From assembly GCF_004123835.1 (NCBI RefSeq), contig NZ_MZMU01000012.1, forward strand, positions 868,001 through 932,000: a stretch of 64,000 bases of DNA, written 5' to 3'. Within the stretch, counting starts at the first letter, position 1. Every line of letters starts with the position of its first letter. Shown one piece after another: positions 43,136-50,700 of this stretch. Source of the DNA: Rhizobium leguminosarum. Lineage in GTDB: Bacteria > Pseudomonadota > Alphaproteobacteria > Rhizobiales > Rhizobiaceae. Below the pieces are notes generated by a model, which worked only from the letters and a program-made list of their open reading frames with translations, was not told where the DNA came from and made no database searches. The position numbers and the translations under genes are program-made.

Positions 43136-43662
43136 CCTTTAGCAGCGAGTTCGGCGCTGAGGCGGGCCACGTCCTCGCGCAACGCCGTCAGCTCGGTCAG
43201 CACGCGCATGTCGATCTTCTGGTGCAGGGAGAGCACTTCGAGTTCGGCCTTGAGATTGACCTCATAATCCTTGGCGGCTTCGAAGCGGTCGCGCTCGGCC
43301 TGGCGGTTTTGCGACATCATGATGATCGGCGCCTGGATGGCGGCGAGCATCGACAGGATCAGGTTCAGGAAGACGAAGGGATAGGGGTCGAAGGCGCCGC
43401 TCACCAGAATGATGGTGTTGATCACCGTCCAGGCGACCAGGAAAACGAAGAAGGCGATGATGAAGGACCAGGAACCGCCGATGCGGGCGATGCTGTCGGC
43501 GATGCGCTCGCCGAAGGAGGCGTCGGCTGAGAACGCGGCGTTGACGTCGGTCGAGATGACCTTGCGTTCGTGCGCTTTCGCCAGCACGCGCTTTTCGACG
43601 TCGCCGAGTTCGTTGGCCGGTTTGTCGAAATGATGGTGCACGAAGTCCGAAAGATTAGACAT
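43132..43662 (-). CDS. DUF1003 membrane protein
   Basis: A 176-residue protein. The DUF1003 core has two membrane helices, SWSFIIAFFVFLVAWTVINT and PFVFLNLILSMLAAIQAPII, followed by the family motif MMSQNRQAERDRFEA and a coiled-coil C-terminus (LHQKIDMRVLTELTALRED). Function unknown; inner membrane. Its last four bases overlap the convergent GFA gene. Confidence 0.9.
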   Translation of the reverse strand: MSNLSDFVHHHFDKPANELGDVEKRVLAKAHERKVISTDVNAAFSADASFGERIADSIARIGGSWSFIIAFFVFLVAWTVINTIILVSGAFDPYPFVFLNLILSMLAAIQAPIIMMSQNRQAERDRFEAAKDYEVNLKAELEVLSLHQKIDMRVLTELTALREDVARLSAELAAKG

Positions 43663-43855
43663 GGCCTGTTTCCGATACCCGTTTTTCGATGCGGTCGCTT
43701 TCGGCGCCAGTATTCCGCTCCGGAGGTAAATTGCAATGCGTATCGCCGCCGCGGGGCGCCATGCACGATCCGTTCATAAAAATTTCGTCACCGCCAGACG
43801 CCGCTTTCGGCGCGAACGTGTTGCGGTCGCGAAAGGTGCAGGCTAAATAAATGAC

Positions 43856-45535
43856 ATGACACAGGAAAACGCTCTTTCTGATATCTTCCGCATCGCCATC
43901 GGCCAGCTCAACCCGACGGTCGGCGATGTTGCCGGCAATCTCGCCAAGGCGCGCGAGGCGCGTATTGACGCGGGACGGGAGGGCGCGCATCTGCTCGTCC
44001 TGACCGAGCTTTTCATCTCCGGTTATCCGCCGGAGGACCTGGTGCTGAAACCCGCCTTCATCCGCGCCTGCTGGAAGGCGGTCGAAAACCTGGCCGCCGA
44101 TACCGCCGATGGCGGACCGGGCGTGATCATCGGCTTTCCCCGGCAGGACAAGACCGGGCGCTACAATTCGGTCGCGGTGCTCGACGGCGGCAAGGTGATT
44201 GCGGTGCGCGACAAGATCGACCTGCCGAACTATGGCGAGTTCGACGAGAAGCGGGTCTTCGACCAGGGCGCCATGCCGGGGCCGGTGAATTTCCGCGGCG
44301 TGCGCATCGGCATTCCGATCTGCGAGGATATCTGGGGCGATCTCGGCGTCTGCGAGACGCTGGCCGAAAGCGGGGCCGAGATCCTGCTGTCGCCGAATGG
44401 TTCGCCCTATTATCGCGGCAAGGTCGATATCCGCCATCAGGTGGTGCTGAAGCAGGTGATCGAGACCGGCCTGCCGCTGATCTATGCCGCCCAGCTCGGC
44501 GGCCAGGACGAACTGGTCTTCGACGGCGCAAGCTTCGGCTTCAATGCCGATAGGTCGCTCGCCTTCCAGATGAGCCAGTTCGAAACGGCGCTTGCAGTGA
44601 CGACATGGAAGCGCGGCGACAGCGGCTGGCATTGCGCCGAAGGGCCGATGGCGCATATCCCTGAGCGCGAGGAAGCCGATTACCGCGCCTGCCTGCTCGG
44701 CTTCCGCGACTACGTCAACAAGAACGGCTTCAAGACCGTGGTGCTCGGCCTTTCCGGCGGCATCGACTCGGCAATCTGTGCGGCAATTGCCGTCGATGCA
44801 CTGGGTGAGGAGCGGGTGCGCACCGTCATGCTGCCTTATCGATACACGTCCGAGGATTCGCTGAAGGATGCGGCCGATTGCGCCAAGGCGCTCGGCTGCC
44901 GCTACGATATCGTGCCGATCGAACAGCCGGTGACGGGTTTTAGCAGCGCGCTCGCCAGCCTTTTCGAAGGCACGGAGAGCGGCATCACCGAGGAGAACCT
45001 GCAGAGCCGGGCGCGCGGCGTCATCCTGATGGCGATCTCCAACAAGTTTGGCTCGATGGTGGTGACGACGGGCAACAAGTCGGAAATGTCGGTCGGTTAC
45101 GCCACGCTCTACGGCGACATGAACGGCGGCTTCAATCCGATCAAGGACCTCTACAAGATGCAGGTCTATGCGATTTCCCGCTGGCGTAACGAAAACGTGC
45201 CGCCGGGTGCGCTGGGGCCGTCGGGCGAGGTGATCCCGCAGAATATCATCGACAAGGCGCCGTCGGCCGAGCTGCGTCCCGATCAGAAGGACCAGGATTC
45301 GCTGCCACCCTATCCCGTTCTCGACGATATCCTCGAATGCCTGGTGGAAAAGGAAATGGCGGTCGAAGAGATCGTCGCGCGCGGCCATGATGTCGCGACC
45401 GTCCACCGGGTCGAGCACCTGCTCTATCTCGCCGAATATAAGCGCCGGCAATCGGCGCCCGGCGTGAAGATCACCAAGAAGAATTTCGGCCGCGACCGGC
45501 GTTATCCGATCACCAACCGTTTCCGGGATCGCTGA
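43856..45535 (+). CDS. nadE: Glutamine-dependent NAD+ synthetase
   Basis: A 559-residue two-domain enzyme. The N-terminal nitrilase-like glutaminase (residues 10-260) carries Glu in LVLTELFISGYPPEDL, Lys in VRDKIDLPNYGEFDEKR and the nucleophilic Cys in RIGIPICEDIWGD. The C-terminal synthetase has the ATP pyrophosphatase loop LGLSGGIDSAICAAIA near residue 300. It makes NAD from deamido-NAD using ammonia tunnelled from glutamine. The ATG at 43856 is the only usable start; an ATG five bases earlier is closed at once by a stop. The stop codon lies in the first unit of an 18-base tandem repeat. Confidence 0.95.
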   Translation: MTQENALSDIFRIAIGQLNPTVGDVAGNLAKAREARIDAGREGAHLLVLTELFISGYPPEDLVLKPAFIRACWKAVENLAADTADGGPGVIIGFPRQDKTGRYNSVAVLDGGKVIAVRDKIDLPNYGEFDEKRVFDQGAMPGPVNFRGVRIGIPICEDIWGDLGVCETLAESGAEILLSPNGSPYYRGKVDIRHQVVLKQVIETGLPLIYAAQLGGQDELVFDGASFGFNADRSLAFQMSQFETALAVTTWKRGDSGWHCAEGPMAHIPEREEADYRACLLGFRDYVNKNGFKTVVLGLSGGIDSAICAAIAVDALGEERVRTVMLPYRYTSEDSLKDAADCAKALGCRYDIVPIEQPVTGFSSALASLFEGTESGITEENLQSRARGVILMAISNKFGSMVVTTGNKSEMSVGYATLYGDMNGGFNPIKDLYKMQVYAISRWRNENVPPGALGPSGEVIPQNIIDKAPSAELRPDQKDQDSLPPYPVLDDILECLVEKEMAVEEIVARGHDVATVHRVEHLLYLAEYKRRQSAPGVKITKKNFGRDRRYPITNRFRDR

Positions 45536-45580
45536 CGCAATCGAGATCGCTGACGCAATCGAGATCGCTGACGGCATCAG
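45527..45580. repeat. Threefold 18-base tandem repeat at the nadE 3' end
   Basis: GATCGCTGACGCAATCGA occurs twice perfectly, followed by a third copy with changes in its last bases. The nadE stop codon lies in the first copy. The unit length is a multiple of three, so copy-number change would not affect the protein, which ends in unit one. Confidence 0.9.
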
Positions 45581-45585
45581 TTCAA

Positions 45586-45634
45586 AGCGCTACAGCGTCC
45601 TTTGCGCGTCTGGAAAGACGCGCGGCGCTGTAGG
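45586..45634. repeat. Dispersed palindrome (GCGCTACAGCG family)
   Basis: Nested inverted repeats: outer CTACAGCG/CGCTGTAG and inner GCGCGTC/GACGCGC around TGGAAA. It ends seven bases before the GGGAGG ribosome binding site of the next gene, so it will form a hairpin in that mRNA's leader. It is related to 40458-40477 and to the FMN riboswitch arm at 5023-5054. Confidence 0.75.
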
Positions 45635-45650
45635 ATTTTTGGGAGGAATC

Positions 45651-46478
45651 ATGCGCAGCTCGGTTGAGATCTACAATGTCAGGACGGGCAGGGGCCGCGA
45701 GGTCTGGCAGACGGACAAGCTGGTGGAGGCGCCGAACTTCTCGCCGGATGGTTCCACCCTGCTCTTGAACGGCGACGGGCTGCTCTATCGCCTGCCGCTC
45801 GATGGCGGCGAGGTGGTCAAGGTCGATACGGGCTTTGCCGTCAACTGCAACAATGATCACGGCATTTCGCCCGATGGCACTGAGATCGTCATTTCCGACA
45901 AGACCGAATTCGGCAAGTCGGCGATCTATATCCTGCCGATCGAAGGCGGCACGCCGCGGCTGATCACCGAGAACCTGCCATCCTACTGGCATGGCTGGTC
46001 GCCGGACGGGCGCCAGCTCGCCTATTGCGGCATCCGCGACGACCTGTTCGATATCTACACCATCTCCGTCGACGGCGGCGCCGAGACGCGGCTGACGCAT
46101 GGCGAGGGCCGCAATGACGGACCGGACTATTCCGCCGACGGCCAATGGATCTATTTCAATTCCAGCCGCACCGGGCTGATGCAGATCTGGCGCGTCCATC
46201 CCGACGGCACGGGTCTCCAGCAGGTGACATCAGACGATTACGGCAACTGGTTCGCCCATCCGTCGCCCAACAACGACATGGTGCTGCTCCTGTCCTACGA
46301 CCCGTCGGTATTCGACCATCCGCGCGACCTCGACGTACGGTTGCGGCTGATGGACATGGACGGCGGCAATCTGAAGACGCTGTTCGAGCTTTTTGGCGGG
46401 CAGGGCACGATCAATGTGCCCTGCTGGTCACCTGACGGCGAAGAATTCGCCTATGTCCGCTATTTCCCGGCGGCCTAA
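45651..46478 (+). CDS. TolB-like beta-propeller protein (PD40 repeats)
   Basis: A 275-residue protein built of WD40-like/PD40 repeats: PNFSPDGSTLLLNGDGLLYR, WHGWSPDGRQLAYCGI, GPDYSADGQWIYFNSSRTG and PCWSPDGEEFAYVRYF. There is no signal peptide, so unlike TolB it appears cytoplasmic. Members are often annotated as transporter- or dipeptidyl-peptidase-like propellers; no enzyme motif is visible. The start follows GGGAGG at proper distance. It ends four bases past the convergent DAHP synthase stop. Confidence 0.85.
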   Translation: MRSSVEIYNVRTGRGREVWQTDKLVEAPNFSPDGSTLLLNGDGLLYRLPLDGGEVVKVDTGFAVNCNNDHGISPDGTEIVISDKTEFGKSAIYILPIEGGTPRLITENLPSYWHGWSPDGRQLAYCGIRDDLFDIYTISVDGGAETRLTHGEGRNDGPDYSADGQWIYFNSSRTGLMQIWRVHPDGTGLQQVTSDDYGNWFAHPSPNNDMVLLLSYDPSVFDHPRDLDVRLRLMDMDGGNLKTLFELFGGQGTINVPCWSPDGEEFAYVRYFPAA

Positions 46479-47536
46479 GCGCGGGTCTGGCGGCGCTCGC
46501 GGGCGGATTTTGCCAGGTCTTCCAGCACCGCGACAGACATCGCCCAGTCGATGCAGCCGTCGGTGATAGACTGGCCATAGACCAGCGGCTTGCCGGGAAC
46601 GAGGTCCTGGCGGCCGGCGACGAGGTTGCTTTCGATCATCATGCCCTTGATGTCGCTGTTGCCGGCGGCAATCTGCGCGGCCACGGATTTGACGACGAGC
46701 GGCTGGTTCATCGGGTGCTTGCCGCTGTTGGCATGGCTGGCATCGATGAGGATGCGCGGGGCGACGCCGAGCTTGACGGCTTCGCCGATGACCGCTTCGA
46801 CGTCGGCCGCTTCATAGTTCGGCCGCTTGCCGCCGCGCAGAATGATGTGGCAGTCCTCATTGCCGGTCGTCGAGGCGATTGCCGCCTGGCCGTCCTTGGT
46901 CACCGCCGGGAAGTGATGCGGCTGCGAGGCGGTAAGGATGGCATCCAGCGCCACGCGTGCGCCGCCGTCGGTGCCGTTCTTGAAGCCGATCGGGCAGGAA
47001 AGGCCGGAGGCAAGCTGCCGGTGGACCTGGCTTTCGGTCGTGCGCGCGCCGATCGCACCCCAACTGACGAGATCGGCAATATATTGCGGCGTGATCGTGT
47101 CGAGAAATTCGCAGCCGGCCGGAAGACCCATCGCATTGATATCGAGCAGCAGGCGTCTCGCAATCCTCAACCCTTCCTCGATGCGGTAGCTGCCGTCGAG
47201 GTGCGGGTCGTTCATCAGTCCCTTCCAGCCGACGGTCGTGCGGGGCTTTTCGAAATAGACGCGCATGACGATTTCGAGATCGCCGGCGAAGCGACGTCGC
47301 TGCTCTTCCAGCCGTGCGGCGTATTCCCTGGCGGCGGCAGGGTCGTGGATGGAGCAGGGGCCGATGACGACGATCAGGCGGTCGTCCTCGCCCTGGAGAA
47401 TTTTATGGATCGCATCACGATTGCTGGTCACGGTCTCGGTGACAGCAGTATTGCGGTGGATTTCCGCAATGATATCGACAGGCTTGGTGAGGGGCGTGAT
47501 CTCGACGATGCGCAGATCATCAATGGTATCAGACAC
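46475..47536 (-). CDS. aroG: Class I DAHP synthase (AroFGH type), preceded by an attenuator
   Basis: A 353-residue enzyme of the E. coli AroF/G/H type, catalysing the first shikimate step. It has VVIGPCSIHDPAAAREYAAR near residue 55, RVYFEKPRTTVGWKG near 90, GFKNGTDG near 190 and IDASHANSGKHP near 270. The GTG start at 47536 (VSDTIDDLRIVEI) is chosen because AGGAG lies seven bases upstream; the ATG at 47557 lies before that site and has no ribosome binding site. A second, unrelated class II DAHP synthase is encoded 6 kb away. The upstream leader predicts control by charged Phe, Tyr and Trp tRNAs. Confidence 0.94.
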   Translation of the reverse strand: MSDTIDDLRIVEITPLTKPVDIIAEIHRNTAVTETVTSNRDAIHKILQGEDDRLIVVIGPCSIHDPAAAREYAARLEEQRRRFAGDLEIVMRVYFEKPRTTVGWKGLMNDPHLDGSYRIEEGLRIARRLLLDINAMGLPAGCEFLDTITPQYIADLVSWGAIGARTTESQVHRQLASGLSCPIGFKNGTDGGARVALDAILTASQPHHFPAVTKDGQAAIASTTGNEDCHIILRGGKRPNYEAADVEAVIGEAVKLGVAPRILIDASHANSGKHPMNQPLVVKSVAAQIAAGNSDIKGMMIESNLVAGRQDLVPGKPLVYGQSITDGCIDWAMSVAVLEDLAKSARERRQTRA

Positions 47537-47569
47537 GGTAAGGCTCCTGTTGGTCATACCGTGCGGCAC

Positions 47570-47597
47570 AAAAAAGCCGCCAGGTAGACTAGCGGCT
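47570..47597 (-). terminator. Attenuator terminator upstream of class I DAHP synthase
   Basis: On the minus strand AGCCGC (47597-47592) pairs with GCGGCT (47580-47575) and is followed by a run of six T. It lies 34 bases before the GTG start and would end transcription inside the leader unless its 5' arm is captured by the upstream CAGCGG segment. Confidence 0.85.
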
Positions 47598-47659
47598 GTT
47601 CGGGTTGTCGTCGCGTCGAATTCAGTTACGCATGGACCCGCATCCGCTGGGAGCAGCGG
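47570..47659 (-). promoter_or_regulatory. Transcription attenuator of class I DAHP synthase (alternative hairpins)
   Basis: Four segments can be read on the minus strand: 1, CCGCTG (47659-47654), starting at the last base of the fourth aromatic codon; 2, CAGCGG (47649-47644); 3, AGCCGCT (47597-47591); 4, GCGGCT (47580-47575) plus the T run. Pairing 1:2 makes a pause hairpin, AGCGG of 2 with CCGCT of 3 makes an antiterminator, and 3:4 makes the terminator. A ribosome stalled on the aromatic codons would cover segment 1 and favour 2:3, allowing read-through. This is the classic design of amino-acid attenuators. Pairing was judged by eye. Confidence 0.85.
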
Positions 47660-47700
47660 TACCAATAAAATCCCGAGGCGTAGGTTGACGTGATCGACAT
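47626..47700 (-). CDS. Aromatic leader peptide of class I DAHP synthase
   Basis: A 24-codon frame from ATG at 47700 to TAA at 47628-47626 reads MSITSTYASGFYWYRCSQR followed by MRVHA. Codons 11-14 are Phe-Tyr-Trp-Tyr in a row, with another Tyr at codon 7. These are exactly the three end products of the pathway whose first enzyme follows. No Shine-Dalgarno precedes the ATG. A promoter-like CGTGAC-N17-CTACAC ends seven bases upstream, so transcription may start at the A of the ATG, as is known for the rhizobial trp leader peptide. The next gene starts 89 bases downstream of the leader stop. Confidence 0.85.
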   Translation of the reverse strand: MSITSTYASGFYWYRCSQRMRVHA

Positions 47701-47707
47701 GAGGCGT

Positions 47708-47736
47708 GTGTAGCGCCAAGACCAGGCATTGTCACG
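47708..47736 (-). promoter_or_regulatory. Probable promoter of the aroG leader transcript
   Basis: CGTGAC (47736-47731), 17 bases, CTACAC (47713-47708) matches the rhizobial CTTGAC-N17-CTATAT consensus at five and four of six positions. The predicted start site coincides with the leader ATG at 47700. Confidence 0.6.
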
Positions 47737-47913
47737 TAGAATTTGCTGCCTGAAAAGCTGACCTTCTTGCGGGGCACATACCCCCGAGGAACGCACGCCG
47801 CACTCGATCTCGCTCATGCGACGTCTCGCAAGTCTTTGCTTATGCATATCGCCCGAACCGTGCATGCTCCGGGCGATATGCGTTTTCATTGCTTTCGAAT
47901 GTCGTTCCTGAGA

Positions 47914-48495
47914 TCAGAGAGCGTCGACGTTCACGCCGACGGTGATGGCGCCGATCGGTGTTCCCTTGTCGTCTGATATCGTGACGCTTGCCTGCGACTG
48001 CAGCGTCTGGGTCGACTCATCCTTTTCGATCTCATCGACGAAGACGGCGTCCTTGCCGGCGCCGAAGGACTTCTGGAACTTGGCCTCGTCGCCCTGCCAG
48101 TAGTCGGATGTGATGTCGCTTTGACCGACGTCCAGGCCCTTTGCATCCATGACGAAGATCTCGGTGATCTTGCCGCCGGAAGCTTCCTTCTTTCCCTGAA
48201 GGAATTTCGACAGGGCATTGTTGAGCACGCCGTCGATCATCGAGTGGTCGGAGCCATCGACTTCGGCACGCCACTTCTTGTCGAGGGCGTCGACATCGGC
48301 TGCGCTGAGATTGGCGTTGGCAGTGTTCTGCGCCTTGACAGCCTCGATGATGGCAGGGTCGTTGAGCCAGGGCTTGACGTCGCTCGTCACGTAGTCGGAA
48401 ATCGGGGCAAGCTGAGCATCCTGTGCCATGGATACGCCCATGGGCACGGCAAATGCGGTGCAGGCCAAAAGAAATGCGGGCACGATTTTCTTCAT
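47914..48495 (-). CDS. Periplasmic protein next to a chemoreceptor, possibly a cache/PDC-like sensor domain
   Basis: A 193-residue exported protein with signal peptide MKKIVPAFLLACTAFAVPMG (cleavage after SMA). The mature part has a long N-terminal helix region (PAIIEAVKAQNTANANLSAA) and a C-terminal strand-rich part (ITEIFVMDAKGLDVGQSDIT, SVTISDDKGTPIGAITVGVN). This order resembles a single periplasmic PDC/cache domain without a membrane anchor. It lies 60 bases downstream of a methyl-accepting chemotaxis gene in the same direction. It may bind a ligand for that receptor, but this rests on position and fold impression only. Confidence 0.75.
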   Translation of the reverse strand: MKKIVPAFLLACTAFAVPMGVSMAQDAQLAPISDYVTSDVKPWLNDPAIIEAVKAQNTANANLSAADVDALDKKWRAEVDGSDHSMIDGVLNNALSKFLQGKKEASGGKITEIFVMDAKGLDVGQSDITSDYWQGDEAKFQKSFGAGKDAVFVDEIEKDESTQTLQSQASVTISDDKGTPIGAITVGVNVDAL

Positions 48496-48555
48496 AACTG
48501 TTTCCTTCCTGATTATCGGTTGCTGAGAACTAAGGCTTATTGGACGAAGATGAGG

Positions 48556-50430
48556 TCAGAACTCCTCCCAGGCGCCGGGAGCAGCGGCAACGGCAGCATT
48601 TCCTGCGTGCCGCTGTACGAGGGCTCTGGGTTCGGGACGAGATTGGCGGGCGGGTTGAACGGGTTTGGTCTGGCTGGCCGTAGACGCGCCGACGACGAAC
48701 CTGCCGGCCGAGTCCTGCAGAACGCGTCCCTGCTGCAGCAATTCCTGGCAGGCCGCGTTCGTTTCCTCGACCATCGCCGCGTTCTGCTGCGTCGCCTGAT
48801 CCATCTGGTTGATCGCGCCGTTGATTTCCTGCAGACCCGTCGCCTGTTCGCGATAGGACTGGACGATGGAAGCGATACTGTCGCTGATGCGGTTGATCTG
48901 CTCCTCGATCTTCAGCAGGGCGTCGCCGGTTTCATTCACCAACCCGACGCCCGCGGCAACTTCCTGGCCGGATACGTTGATCAGGTTCTTGATTTCCTTT
49001 GCCGCATTTGCTGACCGCTGGGCGAGTTCACGCACCTCCTGCGCGACAACCGCAAAACCCTTGCCGGCTTCGCCGGCGCGCGCCGCCTCGACGCCGGCAT
49101 TCAGCGCCAATAGGTTTGTCTGGAACGCGATTTCATCGATGACGCCGATGATGCGGCCGATCTGGCTCGACGAGGTCTGAATACGGTCCATCGCCCCGAT
49201 TGCATCACGCACCACCGTTGCCGAGACATGAGCGCTCCGCTTGGTTTCCTCGACCAGTTTGCCGGCGTTTTCGGCCCGCTGCGACGATGTTCGGACTGTC
49301 GTGGTCACCTCATCCAGTGCGGCGGCGGTCTGTTCCAATGCTGCCGCCTGTTGCTCGGTCCGCTTGGCGAGTTGATCGGCGGAGGATGCCAGCTCGCTTG
49401 ACCCGCCTTCAACCGCGACGGAGGCGGTCTTGATCTCTGTCAGCGCGGCTGCGACCGCTTCGACCATGTTGTTGAAATCCTGCCGCAATTTATCGAATTC
49501 GGGACCGAGATCGGCCAGGTGTATCGAGAAGTCGCCTGCGGCAAGCTTTTCCAATGAGTTTGCAAGAGCGGTCATGACCAGCCGCTGGGTGTTGCTGGCC
49601 TCTTCCGTGAACAATGCGTTGCGCGCCCGTTCGGCGTCGAGCGACGCGCTCTGCTCGGCGGCGGCCTGCTCTCGTTCGACCTTCGCTATCGCTTCATGAC
49701 GGAAAACTTCCAACGCGCGCGCCAGAAAGCCGATCTCGTCGCCATTTTCCTTGTAGGTGACGGGAGAGGCCAGATCGCCTTTCTGCAGTGCGCTGATTCT
49801 CTCGCTGAGGATCCTGATGGGCCGGCCAACGAGGCTGCGCATGGCGAGAAGGAAGGCTATGACCGCCAAGGCGGTGATCACGGACTGCGTGAGCAGCGAA
49901 ATGAGAACCTTCTGCCTGACTTGGGAAGCGATTTTTTCGACAGACCAATTCGTGACGATGTAACCGGCGGCCTTCCCTGACTTGTCCAGCGGAAGCGGCG
50001 CGATGATCGTGACCACGCCTGCGGATGTTCCGCTATCATCGACAGTCGTCCTTTCCGGCTTTGCGCTGAGACGCTTCGCCAGATCGGCAGGTGCAGGCAA
50101 GCCGTTGATGCCGTCGCGTGTCCACGTATCGACGGCGGCTGGTTCCGCGTTGAATGCGGCAAACTGTACAAGATCAAGCGAGGGGTCGTCGCGGTAGAGC
50201 GAATAAGCTTCGCGAACGGCATTCGCCTTCCCCCATTTCACGCCGCCCGCAGCCAGAGATGCAAACTGCTCCGCATCCTTGGACCAATTCGCCTTGGCGC
50301 CATCGATCAACGCCCGGGTTTCGTACATCCAGGTATAGGTGGCTAAGGCGGAAATGCCGCAGAGGTTGACGGCAACGATAATCGCCGCCAGCTTGGCTGT
50401 CAGAGGCATCGTTTTCAAAAATTGGAACAT
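48556..50430 (-). CDS. Methyl-accepting chemotaxis protein
   Basis: A 624-residue receptor. A first membrane helix (LAAIIVAVNLCGISALATYT) is followed by a periplasmic sensor domain (35-175), a second helix near 190 (SVITALAVIAFLLAM), HAMP segments (about 205-330) and the cytoplasmic signalling domain. The hairpin tip is IDEIAFQTNLLALNAGVEAA then EAGKGFAVVAQEVREL. The C-terminal AWEEF resembles the CheR/CheB-tethering pentapeptide. It signals through CheW/CheA to the flagellar motor. The ligand is unknown. The co-directional periplasmic protein gene downstream may encode a partner. Confidence 0.93.
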   Translation of the reverse strand: MFQFLKTMPLTAKLAAIIVAVNLCGISALATYTWMYETRALIDGAKANWSKDAEQFASLAAGGVKWGKANAVREAYSLYRDDPSLDLVQFAAFNAEPAAVDTWTRDGINGLPAPADLAKRLSAKPERTTVDDSGTSAGVVTIIAPLPLDKSGKAAGYIVTNWSVEKIASQVRQKVLISLLTQSVITALAVIAFLLAMRSLVGRPIRILSERISALQKGDLASPVTYKENGDEIGFLARALEVFRHEAIAKVEREQAAAEQSASLDAERARNALFTEEASNTQRLVMTALANSLEKLAAGDFSIHLADLGPEFDKLRQDFNNMVEAVAAALTEIKTASVAVEGGSSELASSADQLAKRTEQQAAALEQTAAALDEVTTTVRTSSQRAENAGKLVEETKRSAHVSATVVRDAIGAMDRIQTSSSQIGRIIGVIDEIAFQTNLLALNAGVEAARAGEAGKGFAVVAQEVRELAQRSANAAKEIKNLINVSGQEVAAGVGLVNETGDALLKIEEQINRISDSIASIVQSYREQATGLQEINGAINQMDQATQQNAAMVEETNAACQELLQQGRVLQDSAGRFVVGASTASQTKPVQPARQSRPEPRALVQRHAGNAAVAAAPGAWEEF

Positions 50431-50700
50431 TCCGCGGCGGCCTAGAATTGCGGCTCAGTCGGACATGTTCCCGACCGGCGTCTCAATACGGGCATCGACG
50501 CTGACGGTCACATCACGAGCGCTCATGCCCATGTCCTGATAGCGACCCAAAACGCGCAAACGCAGTGTGTATTTGATGTGTGAATAAATTATAAAGTAGA
50601 ATGGGATGCTGGAGCACACGCGTGCCATTCGCCATTGCTTCCGCCGGTGCCGAGCCTTGCGCACCGCGGTGGGAGGAGCGCTTCCAACGTGCCAGGGAGA

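Noticed and set aside
43655..45577. 640-codon minus-strand open frame over nadE
   Set aside because: NadE is unmistakable on the other strand; this frame has no motif and no ribosome binding site.
47626..47889. 87-codon minus-strand frame containing the aromatic leader
   Set aside because: The upstream part extends before the predicted promoter; only the last 24 codons from 47700 make sense as the leader peptide.
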